DNA of 64,000 bases from Streptomyces sp. AM 4-1-1 (GTDB lineage Bacteria > Actinomycetota > Actinomycetes > Streptomycetales > Streptomycetaceae): the NCBI RefSeq assembly GCF_029167625.1, contig NZ_CP119145.1, forward strand, positions 3,906,001 through 3,970,000, given 5' to 3'. The notes below the pieces were generated by a model that made no database searches, was not told the DNA's origin, and was given only the letters and a program-made list of their open reading frames with translations. Made by a program: the position numbers and the translations under genes. The first letter of the stretch is position 1. Each line of letters begins with the position of its first letter. Below are positions 24,870 to 33,457 of the stretch, one piece after another.

Positions 24870-26636
24870 TCATGCCGCAGCCCCCACCGTCTGCTTCGAA
24901 AGCCAGGCGGCTACCGTCAGAGCCTGCATCCGGGTGCGGTCGAACCGGCCGCCAGGCTTCAGCCCGCTCTCCAGCAACGGCCGCCAGACCGCCGGCGCGT
25001 CCGTGAGGGCGGTGCGGATCCGATCATCGGTCCAGGCGGCGAGGGGCCCGTTGAGCCACGTGGGGACGGGGCTGGCGAAGCCGAGCTTGTCCCGGCTGCC
25101 CCAGACCTCCCGCGGCAGCCCCAGGGCCTTCGCCGCATCACGCAGGATCCGCTTTCCCTCGGCCGGATCGCAGATCTTGTGCTCAACCGGGAGCCGGTAG
25201 GACAGCTCGATCAGGTCGCGGGCGAGGTAGGGCGACCGGCGTTCGAGGCCGTAGGCAGAGGCGAGTTTGTCGCTGGTCATCACCAGCGGACGCCAGGCCG
25301 TGGCCAGGTCGGCCAACGTGAGCGCGCGGGCCGGATCTCCGCAGGCTCGGCTCATCGCACTGCCGACCAGGTCGCGGATTCGCCCCTCGGGGTCAGGGCC
25401 GCGCAGGACGAGCCGGGTGACAGCCTCCGCCGGGTCCAGGCTTTGCCCGGCGATGTGCATCAGCTTCGCGGCCAGCGGTCGGTACGCCTCCAGCCCAGCA
25501 GCCAGGACAGCATCGGGGCCGAAGAGGACGAGGGCGTGACGGACATAGCCCATCAGGAACTCGTCCGGCCCCAGCCCGCCGACGACGACCTTGAGTCCGA
25601 GATCGGACGCTTTGCGGTAGGCCATGTACTCGGAGAACGTCGACGCGTTGCCCATCGGATAGTCCAGCGCCGAGACCATGTGCGGCAGCACCGTCGCGAA
25701 GTCGGCGCTGTCCGGCTCGACCACCACCAGCTCGGCCCCGATGTCACGGGCGATCGTTGCTGCGATTTTGGACTCGTCGAGGCGGTCCTGGCCCGGGTAG
25801 CGGACCGTGATGCAGGCCGGAGGGCGCATCAGGTATGCCAGCACCGAGGAGTCCAGGCCGCCCGACAACAGCAGGGCGAAATCTCCGGTCGGGACCCGCA
25901 GCGGGACCTGCTCGGCCAGCACCACCGAGAAGCGGGCCAGAGCCTCCTTGTAGTCGCCGTCGAAGGGCCGGGTTCCTTCCAGCGACCACCAGGTGTGCTG
26001 ATCGAGGGAGCCGGTGGCGGTGTCGAAGGCCATCAGGGTGGCGGGGGACAGCAGTTGGATGCCTTGGAAGGGGGTGTCGGCGCCGGTCGGGGTCTCGATG
26101 GAGACCGTCTCGGGCCGCAGGACCGGCGGGGCACTGCCGTAGCCGGTCAGGGTCGTGACCTCGGAGGCGAACGCGAGCCGGCCGCCGTCCAGCCGCCAGT
26201 AGAGCGGCTTCTCCCCCAGCCGGTCCCGGGCGAGGAAGAGCTTGCGAACGCGTGGGTCGTAGATCGCCAGGGCGAACATGCCGTCCAGACCGTCCAAGCA
26301 GGATGGGCCGATCTTCGCCCAGGCCCGCAGCAAGAAGTGCGCGTCCGACTCCCGGGCGGCCAGCTCGATTCCCCAGGCTTTCGCCTGTCGGCGGAAGTTG
26401 TAGATCTCGCCGTTGAAGGCCAGCAGCACCCCGGTGGGGCGGTCGAGGTAGGGGCCGGGCATGGCCTGCGGGTCGACGATCAGCAGCGTGTTCATCGCCA
26501 GCACCGCCCGCCCGTCGACCGACGTGACGTGCATCGTGCCGTCCGGTCCGCGGTGTGCCTGCGAGAGGCCCATCGCTTCTACCGTCGTCTCGTGCCGGGA
26601 GGCGTCGCCTCCGGCCAGTCCTGCGATTCCACACAT
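24870..26636 (-). CDS. asnB: Asparagine synthase (glutamine-hydrolysing) family
   Basis: 588 residues in two domains. The N-terminal class II glutamine amidotransferase starts MCGIAGLAGG with Cys2 as nucleophile, then AHRGPDG, LAFNGEIYNFR and LDGMFALAIYD. The synthase domain has the PP-loop LLSGGLDSSVLAYL (about residues 253-266), GGLGPDEFLMGY and LERRSPYLARDL. Glutamine ammonia is passed to an adenylated carboxylate. The ATG at 26636 was chosen to place Cys2 correctly; GGGGGTG lies 8 bases upstream. In this operon with a sugar dehydrogenase it may amidate a uronate or a specialised substrate rather than aspartate (inference). Confidence 0.93.
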   Translation of the reverse strand: MCGIAGLAGGDASRHETTVEAMGLSQAHRGPDGTMHVTSVDGRAVLAMNTLLIVDPQAMPGPYLDRPTGVLLAFNGEIYNFRRQAKAWGIELAARESDAHFLLRAWAKIGPSCLDGLDGMFALAIYDPRVRKLFLARDRLGEKPLYWRLDGGRLAFASEVTTLTGYGSAPPVLRPETVSIETPTGADTPFQGIQLLSPATLMAFDTATGSLDQHTWWSLEGTRPFDGDYKEALARFSVVLAEQVPLRVPTGDFALLLSGGLDSSVLAYLMRPPACITVRYPGQDRLDESKIAATIARDIGAELVVVEPDSADFATVLPHMVSALDYPMGNASTFSEYMAYRKASDLGLKVVVGGLGPDEFLMGYVRHALVLFGPDAVLAAGLEAYRPLAAKLMHIAGQSLDPAEAVTRLVLRGPDPEGRIRDLVGSAMSRACGDPARALTLADLATAWRPLVMTSDKLASAYGLERRSPYLARDLIELSYRLPVEHKICDPAEGKRILRDAAKALGLPREVWGSRDKLGFASPVPTWLNGPLAAWTDDRIRTALTDAPAVWRPLLESGLKPGGRFDRTRMQALTVAAWLSKQTVGAAA

Positions 26637-26972
26637 CTGGTTCACCCCCGAGGGTGGTTGGGATGCCTTGGCGGCGACCACCACCGGAAAGAGGTCTCTC
26701 CGGTTCCTGCGGTGGCCTGGACCCTCATCACACCGGTCGCAGGTGATCGCGGGGAGGGCTCGCAGGGAGGCTCACAACTCGCGTGCGCGGTTCACCGCGA
26801 GCCCGCAAGGCAATACCCTCGGTGGCCCGACACACGGGAAACGTGCCCGGACGAAAATGCTCAGCTGCCGTCGCGTGCCGCTGAACGTACTCAGCGGCGT
26901 ACGACTTCTGGGCTTCGGGCAGGGCGACTCTTCGTGTGCGCAACGCTTCAGTGACTGGTCAAGGGGGCCGTC
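26637..26972. other. Divergent promoter region of asnB and the TPR regulator
   Basis: 336 bases without a gene. An inverted repeat GCCGCTGA (26877-26884) / TCAGCGGC (26891-26898) with a 6-base spacer is the best operator candidate and is probably bound by the divergent regulator. Confidence 0.4.
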
Positions 26973-28370
26973 GTGACATCGACCGTCCGTCGGAGCCGCC
27001 CGCCCAACGCGGATCTGGCCCAACTCATCGAAAACTGCGGTGCGAGCCGCAAGTCCCTGGCCCTCCGGATCAATCAGCTCGCTCAGCAGGCCGGAATCAC
27101 CACCGACTACTCGCATACCTCGGTGGCGAACTGGTGTCGGCGCGGGATGAAGCCGAAGTGGCCCGTTCCCAAGCTCCTCGCCCAGGCGATCGGTGAACGG
27201 CTGGGGCGGCCCGTCAGCCTTGCCGAAATAGGTATGGGCGATGCGCAGACACCGGATGCGAACGTGGGGTTGGATTTTCCGCGAGATCCCACTGACGCCG
27301 TCCGCGTCGCCACTTCGTTCTGGAGCTCCGTGAACCGCCGCGATTTCCTCACCACGGGCGCATCCGGCTTCGCCGTGTCCGCCTTCACCACCCCGGTAAC
27401 CCGCTGGCTGGTCACTCCCGCCGACGAGACCGCCGATCACGACGGCGGCCACCGGGTCGGCCGAGCGGACCTCGACGAACTGCGCGAGGCCGCTGACGAC
27501 GCCCGGCGCTGGGACTCCAAATACGGGGGCGGGAACTGGAAGGCCAACTCCGTCACCACCTGTCTCCAGGAGCGGGCGGCCCCACTGCTGCGAGGCTCTT
27601 TCGCTGACGGTGTCGGCCGCGAGCTGTTCTCCGTCACCGCGGAGCTGTCCCGGCTGGCCGGGTGGACGGCTTTCGATGTCGGAGAGCACGACGTCGCCCA
27701 ACGGCACTTCATCCAGGCCCTCCGCCTCGCCCGCGCCGGCGGCGACGTGCAACTGGGCTGCTATGTCCTGACCACGATGGCCATGCAGTCGCTCCTGCGC
27801 GGGTTCGCCGGTGAGGCCGTCGACATGGCCCAGGGTGCCTACGAGCGGGCGAAGGGCCAGGCGGTGCCGCGAGTACTGGCGTTCACCAAGCTGATCGAGG
27901 CCCGTGCTCACGCCCGCGAGAACGACCCCCGGGCCGCCTCCCGGGCCCTTGCCGCCTCCGAGACGCTGCTGGAACAGACGAAGGACGACAGTGGCGACGA
28001 GCCCGCGTGGATCGACTTCTATCACCACGCCCGCCTGTCCGCCGATGCCGCCGAGGTCTTCCGCGACCTGAAGAAGCCCAAGGCCGCCCTGGCCTGGAAC
28101 CAGCGGGCGGCGGCCATGCCCTCGGGCGTCTTCACCCGCTCCGTCGGCATGCGCCTGGCGATCGTGGGGTCCGCCCACCTCCAGGCCCGCGACCTGGACC
28201 TCGGCCTGGAACTGGGCCATCGCTCCGTCGACATCCTCGCCCGTGTCCAGTCCAGCCGGGCCCTGGACTACGTCCGCGAGTTCAACACCGCACTGGCCCC
28301 TTGGAGGCGCGAACCGGCCGTGCGCGACTTCATCCACCGCGCCCGCGCCGAACTCGCCGTCGCCGCCTGA
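26973..28370 (+). CDS. DNA-binding regulator with TPR-like repeats
   Basis: 465 residues. The first 90 residues hold an XRE-like HTH (LALRINQLAQQAG followed by SHTSVANWCRRGMKPKWPVP). A short Tat-like segment NRRDFLTTGASGFAVSAF separates it from an all-helical C-terminal part with TPR-like repeats (DVGEHDVAQRHFIQALRLAR, AVDMAQGAYERAKG and more). It is the same architecture as the regulator at 36722-38116. The GTG start at 26973 has AAGGGGGCC upstream. It is divergent from the asnB-Nudix-dehydrogenase operon and probably controls it. A convergent terminator follows at 28462-28503. Confidence 0.82.
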   Translation: MTSTVRRSRPPNADLAQLIENCGASRKSLALRINQLAQQAGITTDYSHTSVANWCRRGMKPKWPVPKLLAQAIGERLGRPVSLAEIGMGDAQTPDANVGLDFPRDPTDAVRVATSFWSSVNRRDFLTTGASGFAVSAFTTPVTRWLVTPADETADHDGGHRVGRADLDELREAADDARRWDSKYGGGNWKANSVTTCLQERAAPLLRGSFADGVGRELFSVTAELSRLAGWTAFDVGEHDVAQRHFIQALRLARAGGDVQLGCYVLTTMAMQSLLRGFAGEAVDMAQGAYERAKGQAVPRVLAFTKLIEARAHARENDPRAASRALAASETLLEQTKDDSGDEPAWIDFYHHARLSADAAEVFRDLKKPKAALAWNQRAAAMPSGVFTRSVGMRLAIVGSAHLQARDLDLGLELGHRSVDILARVQSSRALDYVREFNTALAPWRREPAVRDFIHRARAELAVAA

Positions 28371-28461
28371 CCGGCGGCCAGGACACCGACGCCCGCCCCG
28401 GCCACCCAGCGCAACGCCTCGGCGCGGGTGATCGAATGCCTCGTCGTGTATGCGCGCCTAA

Positions 28462-28503
28462 AGGGCTGTCCCGCAATCCCTGGTGGGCGTGCGGGACAGC
28501 CCT
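28462..28503. terminator. Bidirectional terminator, perfect 14-bp stem
   Basis: Arms at 28462-28475 and 28490-28503 are exact reverse complements with a 14-base loop, between convergent genes. The plus strand carries TAA before the stem rather than a T-run after it. Confidence 0.85.
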
Positions 28504-28584
28504 CAGCCAGGCGGCCACCCACCCAACAGTGCGTGCCTGGTCACGGTCAGCTCGGGTGGATACGGGCCCGATCCGCGTCGACGG

Positions 28585-31482
28585 TCAGAGGTGGATCTCC
28601 TGCCGTGATCTCACCCCGAGTTTGCGCAGCACCTTGGCCACGTGTTCCTCGACCGTCCGAGGGGACAGGAACATCGCCTGGGCGATCTCGCGGTTGGTGC
28701 GGCCGTGTGCCAGCAGGCGCGTCACCTCGCGTTCCCGGGGCGAGAGTTCGTTGCCGTAGCCACGTCGGCCACGCGGCGAGGGGGTGCTCGCACCGGCGCC
28801 GCGGATCAGGTGGCGGCAGCGGGCCGCGTCCGTGGTCGCGCCGAACTCCTCGTAGGTGCGCGCGAGATCGGTGAGCGCGGTGACGTCGGCCGCGCGCGCC
28901 GCCACCGACTCGGTGAGCCGGGCCGCCCGGTAGGGGAACCCGAGGGCCTCGAAGCGGCCGATCGCCTCGTCGCAGAGGCGGTCCGTGCCGGTCAGGTCCC
29001 CCGCCGCCTCCGCGAGTCGCGCTCGGGCGGCGATCAGCGACGCCTGTGCCAGCGGCGCGTCGATCCCGTCGAGCCCGGCGGCCAGGTCGGCCACGAAGGC
29101 GTGCGCGTCGTCGTGGCGTCCGGCGGCCACGTACGCCTCCACGGCCGGGCAGGCCAGCTCCCCCGCCCAGGACCACACGCCCTTGCGCCGGATCAGTGCC
29201 GCGCCCCGGTCGGCGTACTCGCAGGCCGCCGCCGTGTCGTCGCGGTTCGACAGCAGCGTGACCATCGCGCCGAGCGCGGCGGCGGCGACCGGGATGATGG
29301 CCGAGTCGGGCTGATCCATGCGGGTGGCCTTGAAGGCGGTCTCCGCGCGGCCCCAGTCGCCGCGCGCGGTCGCCAGCCAGCCCTTCACCAGATTCAGTTC
29401 GCTGGTCACCCACAAGAGGTGGGCGTAGGTCTGCATGAGCCGTTCGACCCGTTCCGCCAGGCCGTCCCAGTCGCCGACGTGCCAGTCGAGCCGGGCGCGG
29501 GTGGCCTCGGCGGTGCCCACCACGTAGGACGCCCCCGCGCGCTTGGCCAGGTCCAGGCCGCTGTGCAGGAACTCCCGGGCCCGCCCGTAGTGTCCGGTCC
29601 ACGAGCAGCCGTCGGCCAGATTGCAGTGCGCGCGTGCCAGCGCGCGCAGCGTCTCGGCGTCGACCGGTCCGGACGCGGGGGGCAGCAGGCCGAGCCGGTC
29701 CCACACCCGCCGGTCGCCGACGTGCACCCGGGCTCCGAGGGTGGACGCCAGCAGCTCCGTACGCAGACCGCCCGGCTCCAGGGCCTCCACGTGCGCGTCC
29801 ACCCGCTCCAGCCAGACCAGGTCGTCGGCGTACGGGCCGGTGCTGATGTAGGGCAGGGCCAGCACGGACATGCCGCGCAGCCGGCGTTCGGGCCGGCCGT
29901 GCAGCGCTTCGACGGCCAGCTCGATCTCCGCCCGGCCCCGGCCCATCCCGCCCGGCCTGCGGATCAGCAGCAACCCCAGCCACAGGTGCACCTCGCCGCG
30001 CACCTCGTCCGAGAGGCGGGGATCGGACGACAACTGCTCGATCTGTGTGGTGACCTCCTGGTGGTGCAGGCCCATCAGCGCGGATTCGCACAGGTTGACC
30101 GCGAGCCGGTCCACGTCCCCGGCCGGGACGGTGGGTTCGGCCACCGCGGCGCAGAGCAGTTCCATCGCGGTGAAGGTGTCCCCGGCCCGTACCGCCGCGT
30201 CGGCCGCCGCCTCGCTGTAGCGCAGCCAGTCCGCCGTCAGCCCGGCGCGTTTGCAGTGCGAGGCCAGCTGGACCAGCGGCGGCGGGTCCATCCGTGCCAG
30301 CTCCCGTACCGCGCGCACGTGCAGTTCCTGGCGGTACGGGCCCGAGAGCGATTCGTAGACCGCCCGTTGGCCGAGCGCGTGCCGGAAGCCGTACGCGTTC
30401 TCCGCGGCCTCCACCAGCACCGCCTGCTCCAGCAGCCGGGTGACGTGCGCCCTGCTCCCCTTCACTCCGGCGACCGCGCTCAGCAGCGCGACCGACGCGG
30501 GGACCCCGAGGACCGCCGACGCCTGCGCGACGGTACGCGCGTCGTCCGGCAGCGCGTGCATGCGCTCGGCCATCGCCTCACGCAGCAGTACGGGCACCTC
30601 GACGATGTCCAGCAGACGGCGAGCCGTCTCCTCGTCGGCGCACAGCCGCTCCTCCAGAGCGCGCAGCGCGCACGTCGTCTCCTCCACCACGAAGGGGATA
30701 CCGGCGGTGCGCTGCCGCACGATCTCGGCGAACCCCTCGGCCACCGGAGCGCCGAGGATCGCCTCGGCCAGCTCCCGTACGCCGTCGGTGTCCAGCGGCC
30801 CCAGGGTCAGGTGCGCCCCGGTGGCGCCCGGCGGTGCGCGGAACGGCCGGCCCAGCGGCGCGTTGCCCGCCAGGTCCTCGCGGCGGTAGGTCATGACCAG
30901 CGAAAGGCCGGGGGGCGGGTCGGTCATCACGAACCGCAGGAGCTGCCGGGTGCCCTCGTCCGCCCAGTGCATGTCCTCGATGACCAGGACGACCCGGCCC
31001 AGCGCGGCCAGCAGGTCGCGGACGGCGCGGAAGACCTGGTGCTGCTCGGCGCCGGGATCGCCCAGCGGTGGCAGCGCGGGCGGCAGCGAGTCGGCGAGCT
31101 CGGGCAGATAGGGGCGGAGCGCACCGACGACGGGGCTCAGCTTCTCCCGTCTTCGCCCCAGTTGGCCCGCGCACTGGCGCAGGCAGTCGAGGACGACGCC
31201 GTACGGGAACGGATCGCGCAGCGGCTGGCAGTACTGGACCAGGGTCCGTGGTGGACGTCCGCGCGGGCCGGCGATCGGTTCGGTGGTCAGTCCGGTGATC
31301 AGTTCGGCGATCAGGCGGGACTTGCCGACGCCCGCCTCCCCCTCGACGAAGATCACCGATGGTGCGGCGGCGACGGCGGTGATCAGGGCCCGCAGTTCCC
31401 GGTCGCGGCCCACAAGCACCGGTGAGCTGGTCCGCAGCACCGCCGGGGACGGGGCTCTGGCCGGCTGCGCACCATTCGTCAT
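28585..31482 (-). CDS. LuxR-family large ATP-binding (LAL) regulator
   Basis: 965 residues, the usual size of LAL regulators. The N-terminal AAA/NTPase region starts at LVGRDRELRALI, with Walker A GEAGVGKSRLI (about 44-54) and Walker B VVLVIEDMHWADE. The middle is helical with TPR-like repeats, and the C-terminal 65 residues are a LuxR HTH (LSPREREVTRLLAHGRTN, IAQAMFLSPRTVEEHVAKVL). The ATG at 31482 has GGGAG upstream; the frame is open 70 codons further without support. Such proteins often activate secondary metabolism or extracellular enzymes. It is divergent from the secreted subtilase gene and may control it or either NRPS locus; target unknown. Confidence 0.93.
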   Translation of the reverse strand: MTNGAQPARAPSPAVLRTSSPVLVGRDRELRALITAVAAAPSVIFVEGEAGVGKSRLIAELITGLTTEPIAGPRGRPPRTLVQYCQPLRDPFPYGVVLDCLRQCAGQLGRRREKLSPVVGALRPYLPELADSLPPALPPLGDPGAEQHQVFRAVRDLLAALGRVVLVIEDMHWADEGTRQLLRFVMTDPPPGLSLVMTYRREDLAGNAPLGRPFRAPPGATGAHLTLGPLDTDGVRELAEAILGAPVAEGFAEIVRQRTAGIPFVVEETTCALRALEERLCADEETARRLLDIVEVPVLLREAMAERMHALPDDARTVAQASAVLGVPASVALLSAVAGVKGSRAHVTRLLEQAVLVEAAENAYGFRHALGQRAVYESLSGPYRQELHVRAVRELARMDPPPLVQLASHCKRAGLTADWLRYSEAAADAAVRAGDTFTAMELLCAAVAEPTVPAGDVDRLAVNLCESALMGLHHQEVTTQIEQLSSDPRLSDEVRGEVHLWLGLLLIRRPGGMGRGRAEIELAVEALHGRPERRLRGMSVLALPYISTGPYADDLVWLERVDAHVEALEPGGLRTELLASTLGARVHVGDRRVWDRLGLLPPASGPVDAETLRALARAHCNLADGCSWTGHYGRAREFLHSGLDLAKRAGASYVVGTAEATRARLDWHVGDWDGLAERVERLMQTYAHLLWVTSELNLVKGWLATARGDWGRAETAFKATRMDQPDSAIIPVAAAALGAMVTLLSNRDDTAAACEYADRGAALIRRKGVWSWAGELACPAVEAYVAAGRHDDAHAFVADLAAGLDGIDAPLAQASLIAARARLAEAAGDLTGTDRLCDEAIGRFEALGFPYRAARLTESVAARAADVTALTDLARTYEEFGATTDAARCRHLIRGAGASTPSPRGRRGYGNELSPREREVTRLLAHGRTNREIAQAMFLSPRTVEEHVAKVLRKLGVRSRQEIHL

Positions 31483-31739
31483 CGTCCCGCTCCCGCCAAA
31501 AATCCTGGCTTGACCGTTGATCATTGATGAGGTGTCCAGAGGATAGCCAAGGCGGTGTTGTTCCGGAAGGCCGTGTTCCCGGTCGGCAAAATCCCGTACC
31601 TCTACGGGTAGTTCCCACGGTTGTTCGGGCGACCGGGCCGGGGGGATCGTTCTCGCCGAGTGGTTCACCGTTCCCCGACCCCCGGCGGCCACTCCTCATG
31701 TCCGGATCGCCGGACCCTGAGCGGGGAGACGGAGTTCTC

Positions 31740-33311
31740 ATGCGAGACAGATCCTTGCACGGCACACGACGTGCCGGCACGGTGGCCGTGCTGGCCGCCG
31801 CCGCGCTGGCCGTCGGCGGCACGGCCGGCGCACAGCCGCCCCAGGCCGCCGGTCCCATGGCCGAAGCCGCGGTCCAGAAGGCTTCCCACCCCGTTCAGGG
31901 ACAGTACATCGTCGTTCTGAAGGACGACGCGCCCAAGGCAGCGGCCGGGCAGGCCACCAGCCTGGCCAAGCGCTACGGCGCCTCGGTCTCCAGGACCTTC
32001 TCCGCCACGTTCAACGGCTTCACCGTCCACGGCACCAGTGCGCAGGAGGCCCGGCGGCTCGCGGCCGACCCGTCCGTCAAGGCGGTGTACGAGGACGGCA
32101 CCACCCGCGCCACGGCCGACCAGCTGAACCCGCCCTCGTGGGGGCTGGACCAGAGCGACCAGAAGACCACCAGCCTCGACAAGAAGTACTCCTATCCGAA
32201 CACCGCTGACGGCATCACCGCCTACGTCATCGACTCCGGTGTGGCCAAGAACCACACCGAGTTCGAGGGCCGGGCCGGCTTCGGCTACGACTTCGTCGAC
32301 AACGACACGGATGCCACCGACTGCTTCTGGCACGGAACGCACGTGGCGGGCACCATCGCCGGCAAGACCGTCGGCATCGCCAAGAAGGCCAAGGTCGTCG
32401 CGGTGCGGACGCTCGGCTGTGACGGCAGCGGCCCCGACTCGGCCACCATCGCGGGCATGGAGTGGGTCGCCACCAACGGCAAGGGCCCGGCCGTGGTCAA
32501 CATGAGCCTCGGCATGGACTCCGTCGGCGTCGGTGACCAGCAGGTCAAGGCGCTGGTGGCCAAGGGCTTCGTCGTCGTGGTCGCGGGCGGCAACGACGGT
32601 GTGGACTCCTGCGGTGTGAGCCCCGCCCGGGTGCCCGAGGCGATCACGGTCGGCTGGATGAACCAGGGCGGCAGCCGCAGCGGCAACTACGGCAGCTGCC
32701 TCGACCTGTTCGCACCCGGCGGCAACATCACCTCCGCCGACAACACCGGCGGTTACCGCTCCGGCAGCGGTACGTCCATGGCGACTCCGCACGTCGCGGG
32801 TGCGGCGGCGATGTACCTGGAGGCCAACCGGAGTGCCACCCCGCAGCAGGTGCGCGACGCGCTCGTCAACAACGCCACGCCGAACCTGGTCACCAACGCC
32901 GGGTCCGGTTCGCCGAACAAGCTGCTGTACACCGGCTTCATCGGAGGCAGCGGCCCGAGTCCGGTCTGCGGCACCAAGTCCAACGCCCAGGCCGTGACCA
33001 TCCCCGACGCGGGAGAGGGCAGCAGCGACATCACCCAGGACTCCTGCGCCGGCAACGCCTCGTCCGCGCTCGCGGTGAAGGTCGACATCGACCACACGTA
33101 CAGCGCCGACCTGTCCATCGACCTCGTCGGGCCGAGCGGCGCAAGCTACTCGCTGCTGCGTTCGGGCGGCGTCGGTACCGCGGGCGGCGTCCACAAGACC
33201 TTCACGGTCGACGCCTCCGCCGAGAAGGCCAACGGCGTCTGGAAGCTGCGGGTCAAGGACGCGTACCGGTACGACACCGGCGTGCTCACCGGCTGGTCGA
33301 TCACCTTCTGA
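31740..33311 (+). CDS. Secreted subtilisin-like serine protease (S8)
   Basis: 523 residues. Signal peptide MRDRSLHGTRRAGTVAVLAA with twin arginines, hydrophobic core and AGA cleavage region; I9-type propeptide (about 45-120; GQYIVVLKDDAP, VKAVYEDG); catalytic domain with Asp165 (VIDSGV), His198 (WHGTHVAGT) and Ser346 (GTSMATPHVAG). The C-terminal 120 residues form a proprotein-convertase P-like domain (ITQDSCAGNASSALAVKVDI). GGAG is 7 bases before the ATG. An extracellular nutrient protease; the adjacent trypsin-like protease is 146 bases downstream in the same direction. Confidence 0.95.
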   Translation: MRDRSLHGTRRAGTVAVLAAAALAVGGTAGAQPPQAAGPMAEAAVQKASHPVQGQYIVVLKDDAPKAAAGQATSLAKRYGASVSRTFSATFNGFTVHGTSAQEARRLAADPSVKAVYEDGTTRATADQLNPPSWGLDQSDQKTTSLDKKYSYPNTADGITAYVIDSGVAKNHTEFEGRAGFGYDFVDNDTDATDCFWHGTHVAGTIAGKTVGIAKKAKVVAVRTLGCDGSGPDSATIAGMEWVATNGKGPAVVNMSLGMDSVGVGDQQVKALVAKGFVVVVAGGNDGVDSCGVSPARVPEAITVGWMNQGGSRSGNYGSCLDLFAPGGNITSADNTGGYRSGSGTSMATPHVAGAAAMYLEANRSATPQQVRDALVNNATPNLVTNAGSGSPNKLLYTGFIGGSGPSPVCGTKSNAQAVTIPDAGEGSSDITQDSCAGNASSALAVKVDIDHTYSADLSIDLVGPSGASYSLLRSGGVGTAGGVHKTFTVDASAEKANGVWKLRVKDAYRYDTGVLTGWSITF

Positions 33312-33457
33312 GTCGCCGGGAGAGCCGGGCACCGGTCCGCTCCCGGGACCGTCCCCGGCGCTTCAGCGAAACACACCCGAGGACAACTCCTTCCGCACCC
33401 CTTTCCCGGCCGTCCTCTCCTCGCCCCCCCACTCACCACACCACCAAGGGATCGTCC

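Noticed and set aside
25179..26954. 591-codon frame antisense to asnB
   Set aside because: Arg/Gly/Gln-rich shadow; asnB on the other strand has all catalytic motifs.
28642..31425. 927-codon frame antisense to the LAL regulator
   Set aside because: Shadow frame; the regulator has Walker and LuxR motifs in order.
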